Source: an uncultured Subdoligranulum sp. (lineage in GTDB: Bacteria; Bacillota; Clostridia; Oscillospirales; Ruminococcaceae). From it: a stretch of 42,285 bases of DNA. Each line of letters starts with the position of its first letter. The stretch's first letter is position 1. Location of the stretch: contig CAJFFY010000021.1 in assembly GCA_904374465.1 (NCBI GenBank), forward strand, positions 1 to 42,285, given 5' to 3'. The position numbers and the translations under genes are program-made. The notes under the pieces were generated by a model, which saw only the letters and a list, made by a program, of their open reading frames with translations, was not told the DNA's origin and ran no database searches. Below, piece after piece: positions 22,627-31,504 of this stretch.

Positions 22627-24873
22627 TCAGTGATTCTTGTAGTAGTTGATCAGGCAGCCGTCCGCCAGGATCTGCCGCTCGGCGTCGGTCATGGCACCCA
22701 GCCGCACGGTAAAGGCCACGGTGCTGCCGTCCGGCTTCACCGCCACGGCGGGGATTTCTGCCGCTGCATCCAGCAGGGCTTTGCGCACCCCGGGCAGGAA
22801 GACGTAGTCGCCGTTGGCCAGCACGTCGGGCGTGTCGGTCAGGAAGGGCAGCATACCCCAGTTGATGCAGTTGGAGCGGTACCGCTTGGTGGCGTACTCG
22901 CAGGCAAAGTTGGCCGCGCCGCCCAGCACCCGCTGGCAGCTGGCCGCCTGTTCCCGGGCGGAGCCGTCGCCGGGCTTGTTGGCAAAGATGACCGATCCGA
23001 TGTTGGTGGTGGCGGCATCGGGCCGGTATCCGGCCTTTTCCAGCGCCCCGTACACGCCGGCCACCTCCTCGGGCAGATTGCCGGCACGGCGGGCCTCATC
23101 CAGGGCATGGACGGCCTTGGCGTTCGGCACGTAGGCCGGGTCCTTGCGGGAGAGGGTGAACTCCGCCAGGCGCAGCGGGTTGGACCGGAAGGAGGAAGTT
23201 TCGCCCGAGGGAATCAGCTCGTCGGTGGTGGTGACGGGGTCGGTGATGTAGCTGACAATCTTGACCAGCAGGTCCTCGCTCAGGGCGGGCTGTTCGGGCC
23301 AGTCCTTGATGTTGGGGCCAAACTTGAGGGCGTAGTCCGGTTCGGGATGGCCCCAGCCGTTGTAGACCCGCTTGTCGTAGACGCCCTGATCGAAGTGGTA
23401 TTCGGGGGCGGTGTACTCGGTGTCGCAGACCTCACTGGCGGCGGTCAGGTAGCCGCCGTTGGCCGCCGTGGCGGCGATGGAACGGGCGTCCATGAGGGCC
23501 ACCGCGCTGATCTGCCCTTCGCCGGGCTTGGAACCTTCCCGGTTGGGGAAGTTGCGGGTGGTGTGACGGATGGAGAACTCGCCGTTGGCCGGGGTATCGC
23601 CGGCACCGAAGCAGGGGCCGCAGAAGCATTCCCGGAAGATGCCGCCCGCCGAGACGATGTCGGCCACGGCACCGTTCTTGACAAGTTCCAGGTAGGTGGG
23701 CATGCTGTCTGGGTAGACGCTGAACTTGAATTCGCCGTTGCCGCAGTTCTTGCCGCGCAGAATCTCCGCCACGGCGCAGATGTTCTCGTAGGTACCGCCG
23801 GAGCAGCCGGCCACCACGCCCTGTTCCACATAGATGCGGCCGTCGGGTCGGATCTTGCTGACCAGATCCATCTGCACCTTGCCGCCCAGCTGCTTGTTGG
23901 CCTGTTCCTGGGCCGCCTGCAGAATTTCCCGGGCGTTGGCCTTCAGTTCCCGGATGGGGTAGGCATAGCTGGGATGCATGGGCAGGGCAATCATGCACTC
24001 CACGGTGGACAAATCCAGTTCAATGACACCGTCGTAGTAGGCCACGGCGGCGGGTTTCAGCTCCTTGTAGGCTTCGGGGCGGCCATGCTGGACAAAATAC
24101 TGCTCGGTCACTGCATCGGTCTGCCAGATGGAGGACCAGCAGGTGGTCTCGGTGGTCATGACGTCGATGCCGTTGCGGTAGTCCGCCGACAGGTTGGCCA
24201 CGCCGGGGCCGATGAACTCCATGACCTTGTTCTTCACATAGCCGTTGGCGTAGGTGGCACCCACCAGGGCCAGCGCCACGTCGTGGGGACCCACGCCGGG
24301 GTTGGGCTTGCCGGTGAGATAGATGGCCACCACGCCGGGGTAGGCCATATCATAGGTACGACCCACCAGCTGCTTGGCCAGCTCGCCGCCGCCTTCGCCC
24401 ACCGCCATGGTGCCCAGGGCACCGTACCGGGTGTGGGAGTCGGAGCCCAGGATCATCCGGCCGCAGCCCGACATCATCTCACGGTTGTAGCTGTGGATGA
24501 CCGCCATGTTCGGCGGCACATAGATGCCGCCGTATTTGTGGGCGGCGGACAGGGCGAACTGATGGTCGTCCTCATTGATGGTGCCGCCCACCGCGCACAG
24601 GCTGTTGTGGCAGTTGGTCATGACGTAGGGCAGCGGGAATTTTTCCATGCCGGAAGCCCGCGCCGTCTGGATGATGCCCACATAGGTGATGTCGTGGCTG
24701 GTCATGGAATCAAACTTCATGCGCAGGTTGGCCATATCGCCGCTGGTGTTGTGGGCTTCCAGAATGGAATAGGCAATGGTGCCGCGGCGCGCCTCATCCT
24801 GGGTGACGCCCGCCGGGGCGTCGGCCTGCAGGGTGCCGTCCACCAGATACATGCCATGGGGGTGCAATTTCAC
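22627..24873 (-). CDS. Aconitase-family hydratase
   Basis: This 748-residue [4Fe-4S] hydro-lyase of the aconitase superfamily is of the divergent type often labelled simply hydratase (YbhJ-like). Cluster ligands are visible as a lone Cys in VVAGCSGGTYEN (about residue 350) and the pair in CFCGPCFGAG (about 422-426). An active-site block MILGSDSHTRYGALG (about 140) corresponds to the aconitase GTDSHT motif. The C-terminal swivel domain carries ATKRYRSNCINWG-like residues (about 665). The start is a GTG at 24873 with TTAGGAG upstream. Citrate synthase is encoded nearby, 26299-27675. Together they could supply isocitrate for 2-oxoglutarate and glutamate synthesis. Homoaconitase or another substrate is possible. 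Confidence 0.88.
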   Translation of the reverse strand: MKLHPHGMYLVDGTLQADAPAGVTQDEARRGTIAYSILEAHNTSGDMANLRMKFDSMTSHDITYVGIIQTARASGMEKFPLPYVMTNCHNSLCAVGGTINEDDHQFALSAAHKYGGIYVPPNMAVIHSYNREMMSGCGRMILGSDSHTRYGALGTMAVGEGGGELAKQLVGRTYDMAYPGVVAIYLTGKPNPGVGPHDVALALVGATYANGYVKNKVMEFIGPGVANLSADYRNGIDVMTTETTCWSSIWQTDAVTEQYFVQHGRPEAYKELKPAAVAYYDGVIELDLSTVECMIALPMHPSYAYPIRELKANAREILQAAQEQANKQLGGKVQMDLVSKIRPDGRIYVEQGVVAGCSGGTYENICAVAEILRGKNCGNGEFKFSVYPDSMPTYLELVKNGAVADIVSAGGIFRECFCGPCFGAGDTPANGEFSIRHTTRNFPNREGSKPGEGQISAVALMDARSIAATAANGGYLTAASEVCDTEYTAPEYHFDQGVYDKRVYNGWGHPEPDYALKFGPNIKDWPEQPALSEDLLVKIVSYITDPVTTTDELIPSGETSSFRSNPLRLAEFTLSRKDPAYVPNAKAVHALDEARRAGNLPEEVAGVYGALEKAGYRPDAATTNIGSVIFANKPGDGSAREQAASCQRVLGGAANFACEYATKRYRSNCINWGMLPFLTDTPDVLANGDYVFLPGVRKALLDAAAEIPAVAVKPDGSTVAFTVRLGAMTDAERQILADGCLINYYKNH

Positions 24874-24907
24874 GGTTCAATCACTCCTAACATTTCGTCG
24901 GTTGCTG

Positions 24908-25969
24908 TTATGATACAAGGTAACGAATCACCGGGATTTTACGCAAGACTGCGGTCACGGCCGTGCACAGGGCCACCACCAGCAGCACCTGTACGGGGGT
25001 GGTAAGCGGCGGAAAGTCCATCCGCCAGGAAAGAAGCCAGTCATTCAGCGGGTCCAGCACCGCCGGGTGCAGCAGATAAACGCCCAAGCTAAGCCTGGCC
25101 AGCAGGCCCAGCCGTGTTTGCCACACGCTCTGTCCATTGGGGAAAAGCTGCTGCACCAGACCCCAAAGGCCCGCACAGGCCATAAAGTCCGCCAGGGTCA
25201 ACGGGTTGTTCAGGTAGACATTGCAGCCTGCCGCCAGGGAGCAGCCGCCCCGGAGGGCGACGGTGGCGCCCATTGCCACAACGGTGACCCCCGCCGACCA
25301 GGCCAGCGGATGCCGGCACCGGGCGGCCGGCGGCCAGCTGTGCAGGTAGTGTCCCAGCACAAAGTAGCCGGTATAATTCAGCGACTGGAAGGTCCACAGG
25401 AAATTGCTGCCGATGGTCTGCAGCGTCTGCGTGCCGGGCAGTGAGAAGGAAACCCATTGGGGCAGCACCAGGACCACCAAGATATACCCCGCCAGAAGAT
25501 ACTCACAGTTTTGCTTTTTGGCAAAGGCCGGCCGCAGCAGCGGGGTTATCAGATACAGCCCCACCATGCTGGGCAAAAACCAGAGGTGGAAGCCCCCTTC
25601 CCCCTGCAGCACCTGGTCCACCAGATACTGCAGATCGGCCATTTGCAGCGACCGGCGCTGAGCCAGCAGTTCCTTCAGATTGTACAGCACCAGCCAACCG
25701 TAATACAGCACCGTCAGGTGGAGCGCTTTGCGCAGCATATGCTTTGCACCCACCGGGTGGGAGGTGTCCAGATACAGCGCACCGCTGATCATGAAAAAGA
25801 TGGCTACGCCCAGTGTGCCCACCGTATTATAGGCACAAAGGGTCTGCCACTGCCAGCTGGCCGTGGGAAAGACATCCCAGCCGTTGCTGCTGAGGTGAAT
25901 TCCCACCACCCCTATACAACTCAATACCCGCAGAATGTCCAGATACAACATCCGACGTTTCGAACCCAT
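24908..25969 (-). CDS. Membrane acyltransferase, acyltransferase-3 family
   Basis: This 353-residue polytopic protein has about ten TM helices and an N-terminal family signature (YLDILRVLSCIGVVGIHLSS) with the conserved Arg and His. It resembles O-acetyltransferases for surface polysaccharides (WecH/OatA-like TM domain). I chose the ATG at 25969 because GGGGAGGAAAGCAGGA precedes it. An in-frame ATG at 26023 would add 18 basic residues not seen in the family. It lies between the hydratase and citrate synthase, reads the same way as the hydratase, and is 34 bp upstream of it. It is only distantly similar to the acyltransferase at 1280. The acceptor is unknown. Confidence 0.83.
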   Translation of the reverse strand: MGSKRRMLYLDILRVLSCIGVVGIHLSSNGWDVFPTASWQWQTLCAYNTVGTLGVAIFFMISGALYLDTSHPVGAKHMLRKALHLTVLYYGWLVLYNLKELLAQRRSLQMADLQYLVDQVLQGEGGFHLWFLPSMVGLYLITPLLRPAFAKKQNCEYLLAGYILVVLVLPQWVSFSLPGTQTLQTIGSNFLWTFQSLNYTGYFVLGHYLHSWPPAARCRHPLAWSAGVTVVAMGATVALRGGCSLAAGCNVYLNNPLTLADFMACAGLWGLVQQLFPNGQSVWQTRLGLLARLSLGVYLLHPAVLDPLNDWLLSWRMDFPPLTTPVQVLLVVALCTAVTAVLRKIPVIRYLVS

Positions 25970-26068
25970 TCGTCCTGCTTTCCTCCCCTGCAACCATGCA
26001 CTGCTCCGTCCGCATCCGTGCAAAATTTTTCCTTCCGTATGCGGGGCATTTTGCAGGACTCTTACTAC

Positions 26069-26097
26069 ACTATACCCGCTTTAGCCGGGGTTGTCAA
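26069..26097 (-). promoter_or_regulatory. Promoter of acyltransferase and hydratase genes
   Basis: On the minus strand TTGACA (26092-26097) and TATAGT (26069-26074) are 17 bp apart, about 100 bp before the acyltransferase start. The leader between is free of obvious hairpins. Confidence 0.83.
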
Positions 26098-26189
26098 CGC
26101 GGTTTTTTATACAAAACCGGGTAAAACGCCCACCGACTTAATAAAATAAAGTGTTTGCTTGGCTAATCTGTCAAAGTTTTAAGTTATCC

Positions 26190-26218
26190 TTGACGAATGG
26201 CGGGGTTCATACTAAAAT
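26190..26218 (+). promoter_or_regulatory. Promoter of citrate synthase
   Basis: TTGACG (26190-26195) and TAAAAT (26213-26218) are 17 bp apart in an AT-rich stretch. The 329-bp gap 25970-26298 thus holds two back-to-back promoters and an 80-nt gltA leader. Confidence 0.8.
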
Positions 26219-26298
26219 TAAACTATTCAGTCCGCTAAAGTGCTCCCGCAAGAGGATGCATAGCGGACGAATAAATATACAACGAGAGGGGTACGCCG

Positions 26299-27675
26299 AT
26301 GTATTACCCGGACGTTCCGGCCCTGGAGCCGGATGAACTGGAACTGCTTTGCCATGAGTATCTGGAGCACAATGCTCACCTGGACCCCAAGCTGGCCGAC
26401 CAGATGGGGGTCAAGCGCGGCCTGCGCAACCTGGACGGTACCGGTGTGCTGGCCGGCATCACCAACGTGTCCAGCGTCATCGGCTATGACAAAACGGCGG
26501 ACGGCACCATCGTGCCCATTCCCGGCCGTCTGGTCTACCGCGGCATTGACATTGACACCCTGGCCGCCGAGGCGGACAACCACGACCGCTTTTTGTTTGA
26601 GGAAGTGGTCTGGCTGCTGCTTTTCGGTTCGCTGCCCAACCAGGAGCAGCACGCCAAGTTCTGCAAACTGCTGGAACACCACCGGGAACTGCCCCGGGGC
26701 TTTGCGGATGACATGATCCTCAATTCCCCTTCCCCCAACCTGATGAACAAGATGGCCCGCAGCGTGCTGGCCATGTACAGCTACGACGAACATGCCGAGG
26801 ATTCCAGCCTGCCCAACATCCTGCGGCAGAGCATCAACCTCATTGCCGAGCTGCCCACCATGATGGTCAACGCCTACCAGATCAAACGCCGGGTGTATGA
26901 CCGGTCCAGCATGTACTTCCACCTGCCCACCGAGGGCCAGAGCACGGCGGAGCACATCCTGAGCACCTACCGGGCGGACCAGAAATTCACCCACGAGGAA
27001 GCCCGTCTGCTGGACCTCTGCCTGCTGGTCCATGCCGACCACGGCGGCGGCAACTGCTCCACCTTCACCTGCCGGGTGCTGTCCAGCTCCGGCACCGACA
27101 CCTACGCGGCCATCTCGGCGGCCATCGGCGCCCTGAAGGGACCCAAGCACGGCGGCGCCAACCTGAAGGTCATGCACCAGCTGGATTACATTCTGGAAAA
27201 TGTGGAGAATCCTTCCGACGACGATGAAGTACGGGAGTTTCTGCGCAAGATCATCCGCCGGGAAGCCGGCGACGGCAGCGGCCTGATCTACGGCATGGGC
27301 CACGCGGTGTACACCGTCAGCGATCCCCGCGCCCAGATCCTGAAAAACCATGCCCGCCGCATGGCCTACGAAAAGGGCTACGACGAAGAGTACGAGATGC
27401 TGTGCAGCATCGAGCGGCTGGCTCCCCAGGTCTTTGCCGAGGAAAAGCACGGTCCCAAGAAGGTCTGCGCCAACGTGGACCTGTTCAGCGGGCTGATCTA
27501 CCGGATGCTGGGCATCAGCGAGGACCTGTACACCCCGCTGTTTGCCATTGCCCGTGTGCCCGGCTGGTGTGCCCACCGGGTGGAGGAAGTGGAGTTTGCC
27601 AACCGCATCATCCGCCCCGCCTACAAGTATGTGGGCAAGCCCCAGCCCTACATCACCCTGGGCGACCGCCCGTAA
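26299..27675 (+). CDS. gltA: Citrate synthase
   Basis: This 458-residue enzyme condenses acetyl-CoA and oxaloacetate. Active-site blocks are HADHGGGNCSTFTCRV (catalytic His about residue 250), GPKHGGANLKVM (about 278) and GMGHAVYTVSDPRA (about 334, the His that binds oxaloacetate). Catalytic Asp lies in NVDLFSGLIYRMLGI (about 395). The extended N-terminus (1-60) before the usual fold is normal for clostridial citrate/2-methylcitrate synthases. GAGAGGGG precedes the ATG. With the aconitase-family protein upstream it suggests an oxidative half-TCA route to 2-oxoglutarate. An isocitrate dehydrogenase is not in this window. Confidence 0.95.
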   Translation: MYYPDVPALEPDELELLCHEYLEHNAHLDPKLADQMGVKRGLRNLDGTGVLAGITNVSSVIGYDKTADGTIVPIPGRLVYRGIDIDTLAAEADNHDRFLFEEVVWLLLFGSLPNQEQHAKFCKLLEHHRELPRGFADDMILNSPSPNLMNKMARSVLAMYSYDEHAEDSSLPNILRQSINLIAELPTMMVNAYQIKRRVYDRSSMYFHLPTEGQSTAEHILSTYRADQKFTHEEARLLDLCLLVHADHGGGNCSTFTCRVLSSSGTDTYAAISAAIGALKGPKHGGANLKVMHQLDYILENVENPSDDDEVREFLRKIIRREAGDGSGLIYGMGHAVYTVSDPRAQILKNHARRMAYEKGYDEEYEMLCSIERLAPQVFAEEKHGPKKVCANVDLFSGLIYRMLGISEDLYTPLFAIARVPGWCAHRVEEVEFANRIIRPAYKYVGKPQPYITLGDRP

Positions 27676-27682
27676 GCAAAGA

Positions 27683-27712
27683 AAGCGCCGCCCCGGTCGG
27701 GGCGGCGCTTTT
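27683..27712. terminator. Bidirectional terminator after gltA
   Basis: Perfect 12-bp arms (27683-27694 and 27699-27710) close on a 4-nt loop, between convergent gltA and azlD. Confidence 0.87.
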
Positions 27713-27718
27713 GACGAT

Positions 27719-28054
27719 TCAGACAAAAACCAGCTGAACCAGTACCATATAAAAGACGGTGCCGGCGGCAATGCTGAGCAGGGTATTCCGGCGCCACCAT
27801 TGCAGCCCCACCACGGCGGCACCAGCCAACAGTTCCGGCAGTGCGTGGGTGGGGCCCAGGGGGTCGGCCCCTCGCAGGCAGTACACCACCAGCATGGCCA
27901 TGATGGCGCAGGGCAGCACCCGGGCCAGATAGATAATGTACCGGGGTGTGGGCCGCCCGCCGCCGAAAATGATGAAGGGCAGAAACCGCAGCGCCATCGT
28001 CACGGCGGCGATGACCGCCACCAGGGCTGCGGCGTGCAGGTCAATCCCGGCCAT
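27719..28054 (-). CDS. azlD: AzlD-type branched-chain amino acid exporter small subunit
   Basis: This 111-residue protein with three or four TM helices is the small partner of AzlC in the LIV-E (BrnFE-like) branched-chain amino-acid exporter. The conserved segment ALRFLPFIIFGGGRP (about residues 21-35) and PCAIMAMLVVYCL (about 50) are typical of the AzlD domain. Its ATG lies within the end of azlC (14-base overlap), so translation is coupled. It probably exports valine, leucine or isoleucine, or an analogue. No Lrp-type regulator is next to it. Confidence 0.92.
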   Translation of the reverse strand: MAGIDLHAAALVAVIAAVTMALRFLPFIIFGGGRPTPRYIIYLARVLPCAIMAMLVVYCLRGADPLGPTHALPELLAGAAVVGLQWWRRNTLLSIAAGTVFYMVLVQLVFV

Positions 28055-28745
28055 GGGCGGACACCTCCGTTTCTTGCAGACGGCTGCGCAGCAGGGTGAG
28101 CACCGCCGTGATGCCCACCATGGCGGGGATCAGGAAATCCGAGGCCCCGAACACCCACAGGCAGGCCAGCGATACCCCCAGCCCCACCAGGGCCGGGCGG
28201 TGATCCCGGCTGGTGCGCCACTGCTCGGTCATGACCACCAGAAAAAGCGCCGTCATGGAAAAGTCGATGCCGGTACTGTCAAAGGGTAAGGCGCCGCCCA
28301 GCAGGGCCCCCAGGGCGCTGCCCGCAATCCAGTACAGGTGGTCCAGCAGCGACACCAGCAAAAAATAGCCCTTGCGGTCCACCCCCGCGGGCGGATCGCC
28401 GCTGCACACCAAAGAGTAGGTTTCATCGGTGAGGGCGAAAACCAGATAGGGTTTGGCGGGGCCAACGTCCCGGTAACGCTCCACCATTGAAACACCATAA
28501 AACAGATGCCGGGCATTGACCGTGAGGGTCATCAGGGCCGCCGCCACCAGCGACGCGCCCCCTGCCAGCAGATCCACCGCCAGGTACTGCATACTGCCGG
28601 CGTAAATCAGCGTACTCATGACCACAGCCCACCCCAGGCCATAGCCCTTGGAGGCCAGCAGCACGCCGAACCCCAGGCCCAGCACCAGATACCCGGCCAG
28701 GACCGGCAGCGAGCGGGCAAACGCATAGCGGGCCGTTTTTACCAT
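28041..28745 (-). CDS. azlC: AzlC-type branched-chain amino acid exporter large subunit
   Basis: This 234-residue membrane protein belongs to the AzlC family. The N-terminal signature is SLPVLAGYLVLGLGFGVLLAS (part of residues 13-33), followed by MSTLIYAGSMQYLAVDLL (about 47) and VNARHLFYGVSM (about 77), both characteristic. About seven helices are visible. A GGCGAATGG purine stretch stands before the ATG, and a promoter with extended -10 lies 40 bp upstream. It forms the exporter with AzlD, which overlaps its 3' end. Confidence 0.94.
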   Translation of the reverse strand: MVKTARYAFARSLPVLAGYLVLGLGFGVLLASKGYGLGWAVVMSTLIYAGSMQYLAVDLLAGGASLVAAALMTLTVNARHLFYGVSMVERYRDVGPAKPYLVFALTDETYSLVCSGDPPAGVDRKGYFLLVSLLDHLYWIAGSALGALLGGALPFDSTGIDFSMTALFLVVMTEQWRTSRDHRPALVGLGVSLACLWVFGASDFLIPAMVGITAVLTLLRSRLQETEVSAHGRD

Positions 28746-28780
28746 TCCATTCGCCTCTTTTTTGGGTAAAATGCAGGACC

Positions 28781-28810
28781 ATTATACCACAAGGGCCCGG
28801 AACTCCACAA
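28781..28810 (-). promoter_or_regulatory. Promoter of azlCD
   Basis: On the minus strand an extended -10 TGGTATAAT (TATAAT 28781-28786) lies 18 bp from TTGTGG (28805-28810), which falls in the loop of the Hsp70 terminator. Confidence 0.65.
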
Positions 28811-28822
28811 GAGTTCCGGGCC
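28794..28822 (-). terminator. Hairpin downstream of hsp70
   Basis: A perfect 12-bp inverted repeat (arms 28794-28805 and 28811-28822) with a 5-nt loop lies 40 bp past the stop. The minus-strand tail (CTTGTGG) is T-poor, so termination may be leaky. Confidence 0.7.
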
Positions 28823-28863
28823 GTAACCACAGGGAAACCGCCGCACCGCGGCGATCTCCCCCT

Positions 28864-30654
28864 CTATTTCGTCTGTTGTGTCTGCTCGCTCTCCCACTGG
28901 TTGACCAACGGGGTGGCCACATCGGCCAGCGCTTCCCGCGCCGCCTGGATGGCCTGCACATCCGCCGGGGTGAGTTTTTCCGCCTTTTTGTGGCGGATGA
29001 GCTTTTCCAGGGCGCGCTGGGCCTCCTTGATCTTGTTTTTGGTTTCCCGGTCCAGCGCCTTGCCCGCCTTGCTGCCCAGGGCGGTATTCACCCGGTAGAG
29101 GGAGGCTTCGGCGGCGTTGAGGGCTTCCAGGGCGGCCTTGCGCTCCTGGTCCTGGCCGGCAAACACGGCCGCGTCCCGCATGGCCCGCTGGATTTCCTCC
29201 TCGCTGAGGTTGGAGGAGCCGGTGATGGTGATGCCCTGCTGTTTGCCGGTGTCCAGATCCTTGGCGCTGACCTTGACGATACCGTTGGCATCGATGTCAA
29301 AGGTCACTTCGATCTTGGGCACCCCGGCCCAGGCACGCTTGATGCCCCGCAGGGTGAAGGTCCCCAGCAGCTTGTTGTCCTTGGCAAATTCCCGCTCCCC
29401 CTGCAGCACCTTGATCTCCACGGTGGACTGGAAGGGGGCCGCCGTGGTGAACACCTTGCTGAACCGGGTGGGGATGGTGGCGTTGCGCTCGATGAGATGG
29501 GTGGCAACCCCGCCCAGCGTCTCGATGGAGAGGGTCAGCGGGGTCACATCCATGAGCAGCAGTTCCTGCCCGGCCCCGGCCAGCGCCTGGCCGCCCAGGC
29601 GGCCCGCCTGCACGGCGGCGCCCAGGGCCACACACTCGTCGGGGTTCAGCGCCCGGGAGGGCTCCAGCCCCACCATCCGCCGCACCTTGGCCTGCACGGC
29701 GGGAATGCGGGTGGAACCGCCCACCAGCAGCACCTGGTCCAGGTCGCTGGCCGTGAGGTGTGCGTCGCTGAGGGCGTTGCGCACCGGCAGGGCCGTGCGC
29801 TCCACCAGGTCGGCGGACAGTTCCTCGAATTTGGCCCGGGTCAGGGTGGACTGCAGATGCACCGGTCCCTGGGGTCCCACCGTGAGGAAAGGCAGGTTGA
29901 TTTCGGTCTGGGTGGCGGCGGAAAGCTCCTTTTTCGCCTTTTCGGCTTCCTCCCGCAGACGCTGCATGGCCACACGATCGCCGGTCAGGTCCACCCCGTG
30001 TTCGGCGCGGAAGTTTTCCACCAGCCAGTCCACGATGCTGGCGTCGAAATCGTCGCCGCCCAGGTAGTTGTCGCCGCAGGTGGCCAGCACCTGGACGATG
30101 CCGTCCCCGATCTGGATCAGCGACACATCAAAGGTACCGCCCCCCAGGTCGTAGACCATGACGGTCTGGGCCCGGCCGTTGTCCAGCCCGTAGGCCAGCG
30201 CCGCGGCGGTGGGCTCGTTGATGATCCGCTTGACGTCCAGCCCGGCGATGCGGCCGGCATCCTTGGTGGCCTGACGCTGGGCGTCGTTGAAGTAAGCCGG
30301 CACCGTGATGACCGCCTCGGTGACCGGCTCCCCCAGGTAGCTTTCGGCATCGGCCTTGATCTTTTGCAGGATCAGGGCACTGATCTGCTGCGGGGCATAG
30401 CTTTTGCCGTCGATGGGAATGCGGGCGTCACTGCCCATCTGCCGCTTGATGCTGCTGATGGTGCGCGGGGCGTTGGTGACGGCCTGCCGCTTGGCGGCAT
30501 CCCCCACCAGCCGTTCCCCCGCCTTGGTGAACGCCACCACCGACGGTGTGGTGCGCTGTCCTTCGGCATTGGGAATGACCACCGGCTTGCCACCCTCGAT
30601 GACGGCGGCACAGCTGTTGGTGGTTCCCAAATCAATTCCGATGATCTTTGGCAT
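28864..30654 (-). CDS. dnaK: Hsp70 chaperone, DnaK family (stand-alone)
   Basis: This 596-residue ATP-dependent chaperone has the nucleotide-binding domain at residues 1-365, with IGIDLGTTNSCAAV, VYDLGGGTFDVSL and VLLVGGSTRIPAV as phosphate and adenosine motifs. The linker LLLMDVTPLTLSIE and substrate-binding domain follow, then a helical lid to the end. It is shorter than most DnaK (about 610-640) and ends in a Gln/Thr/Lys tail without the acidic EEVD-like end. No grpE, dnaJ or hrcA is adjacent, and no CIRCE repeat is visible upstream. It could be the main DnaK or a second Hsp70 of the HscA/YegD kind. The sequence is nearer to DnaK. A terminator hairpin follows. Confidence 0.93.
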   Translation of the reverse strand: MPKIIGIDLGTTNSCAAVIEGGKPVVIPNAEGQRTTPSVVAFTKAGERLVGDAAKRQAVTNAPRTISSIKRQMGSDARIPIDGKSYAPQQISALILQKIKADAESYLGEPVTEAVITVPAYFNDAQRQATKDAGRIAGLDVKRIINEPTAAALAYGLDNGRAQTVMVYDLGGGTFDVSLIQIGDGIVQVLATCGDNYLGGDDFDASIVDWLVENFRAEHGVDLTGDRVAMQRLREEAEKAKKELSAATQTEINLPFLTVGPQGPVHLQSTLTRAKFEELSADLVERTALPVRNALSDAHLTASDLDQVLLVGGSTRIPAVQAKVRRMVGLEPSRALNPDECVALGAAVQAGRLGGQALAGAGQELLLMDVTPLTLSIETLGGVATHLIERNATIPTRFSKVFTTAAPFQSTVEIKVLQGEREFAKDNKLLGTFTLRGIKRAWAGVPKIEVTFDIDANGIVKVSAKDLDTGKQQGITITGSSNLSEEEIQRAMRDAAVFAGQDQERKAALEALNAAEASLYRVNTALGSKAGKALDRETKNKIKEAQRALEKLIRHKKAEKLTPADVQAIQAAREALADVATPLVNQWESEQTQQTK

Positions 30655-30798
30655 AGTGCGTTTGTCCTTTCAGAAAAGACCAAACAGAATCCCTGTTTTG
30701 TTTTTATTGTAGCGCGCACGCGGACAGAATGTGTTGCGATTTCGTAAATAAATTTTACAATTATTGCAGCTTTTTCCCGTCACGACGGCCTGTACACG

Positions 30799-30827
30799 TT
30801 GACGCTGCGCGGCGGGCATGGTATAGT
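30799..30827 (+). promoter_or_regulatory. Promoter of hisB
   Basis: TTGACG (30799-30804) and an extended -10 TGGTATAGT (TATAGT 30822-30827) are 17 bp apart, 45 bp before the hisB ATG. Confidence 0.85.
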
Positions 30828-30872
30828 TTTAGGTATATTGCAGCCCAAAAGGCGGGAAAGGAGCCACAAGGT

Positions 30873-31460
30873 ATGGCACGTACAGCAACGGTGACCCGCA
30901 CCACGCGGGAAACCCAGATCACCCTGACCCTGAATCTGGACGGAACCGGCAAGGCCGACCTGCACACCGGCATCGGTTTTTTTGACCACATGCTGGACGG
31001 GTTTGCCCGCCACGGTCTGTTTGACCTGGCGGTGGACTGCCACGGTGATCTGGAGGTGGACTGCCACCACACCATCGAGGACATCGGCATTGCGCTGGGC
31101 ACCGCCCTGCGCCAGGCCCTGGGCGACAAGGCCGGTCTGGTGCGGTACGGCAGCTGCCTGCTGCCCATGGACGAGACGCTGGCCCTGTGTGCGGTGGACC
31201 TGGGCGGACGGCCCTACTTTGTGTACGACGCCCGGTTCGACACCCCCGCCTGCGGCGGCATGGATACCCAGATGGCCCGGGAGTTCTTTTACGCCATCTC
31301 CTATGCGGCGGCCATCAACCTGCACCTGAAGGTCCTGTACGGCGAAAACGACCACCACAAGCTGGAGGCCATGTTCAAGGCCTTTGCCAAGGCGCTGGAC
31401 GCCGCCACACGCAGCGATGCACGGATCGAAGGGGTACTTTCCACAAAAGGCACCCTGTGA
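30873..31460 (+). CDS. hisB: Imidazoleglycerol-phosphate dehydratase
   Basis: This 195-residue Mn-dependent enzyme catalyses the sixth step of histidine synthesis. Both His-rich metal-binding repeats are present: GIGFFDHMLDGFARHG (about residue 33) and DCHHTIEDIGIALG (about 60). A second pair follows around 135-170 (MDTQMAREFFYAIS, NDHHKLEAMFKAFAKAL). It is the monofunctional form, without the phosphatase domain of E. coli HisB. I start at the ATG at 30873, which follows AAAGGAGCCACAAGG. An upstream in-frame extension crosses the promoter. No other his gene is in the window, so hisB is detached from a his operon. glyA follows 44 bp later with no terminator between. Confidence 0.96.
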   Translation: MARTATVTRTTRETQITLTLNLDGTGKADLHTGIGFFDHMLDGFARHGLFDLAVDCHGDLEVDCHHTIEDIGIALGTALRQALGDKAGLVRYGSCLLPMDETLALCAVDLGGRPYFVYDARFDTPACGGMDTQMAREFFYAISYAAAINLHLKVLYGENDHHKLEAMFKAFAKALDAATRSDARIEGVLSTKGTL

Positions 31461-31504
31461 TCCTTTGCATATAGAATAGAGAGACATTAGGGAGGTAAAG
31501 GGAA

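Noticed and set aside
22459..25005. Plus-strand open frame of about 850 codons opposite the hydratase gene
   Set aside because: It mirrors the aconitase-family gene, shows no domain and crosses a terminator and promoter.
30655..30740. CIRCE heat-shock operator upstream of hsp70
   Set aside because: I looked for the TTAGCACTC-N9-GAGTGCTAA repeat and found nothing close. Only a TACAAT-like -10 without a good -35 is visible.
28762..30747. Plus-strand open frame of about 660 codons opposite hsp70
   Set aside because: It is a shadow of dnaK caused by codon bias, with no ribosome site.
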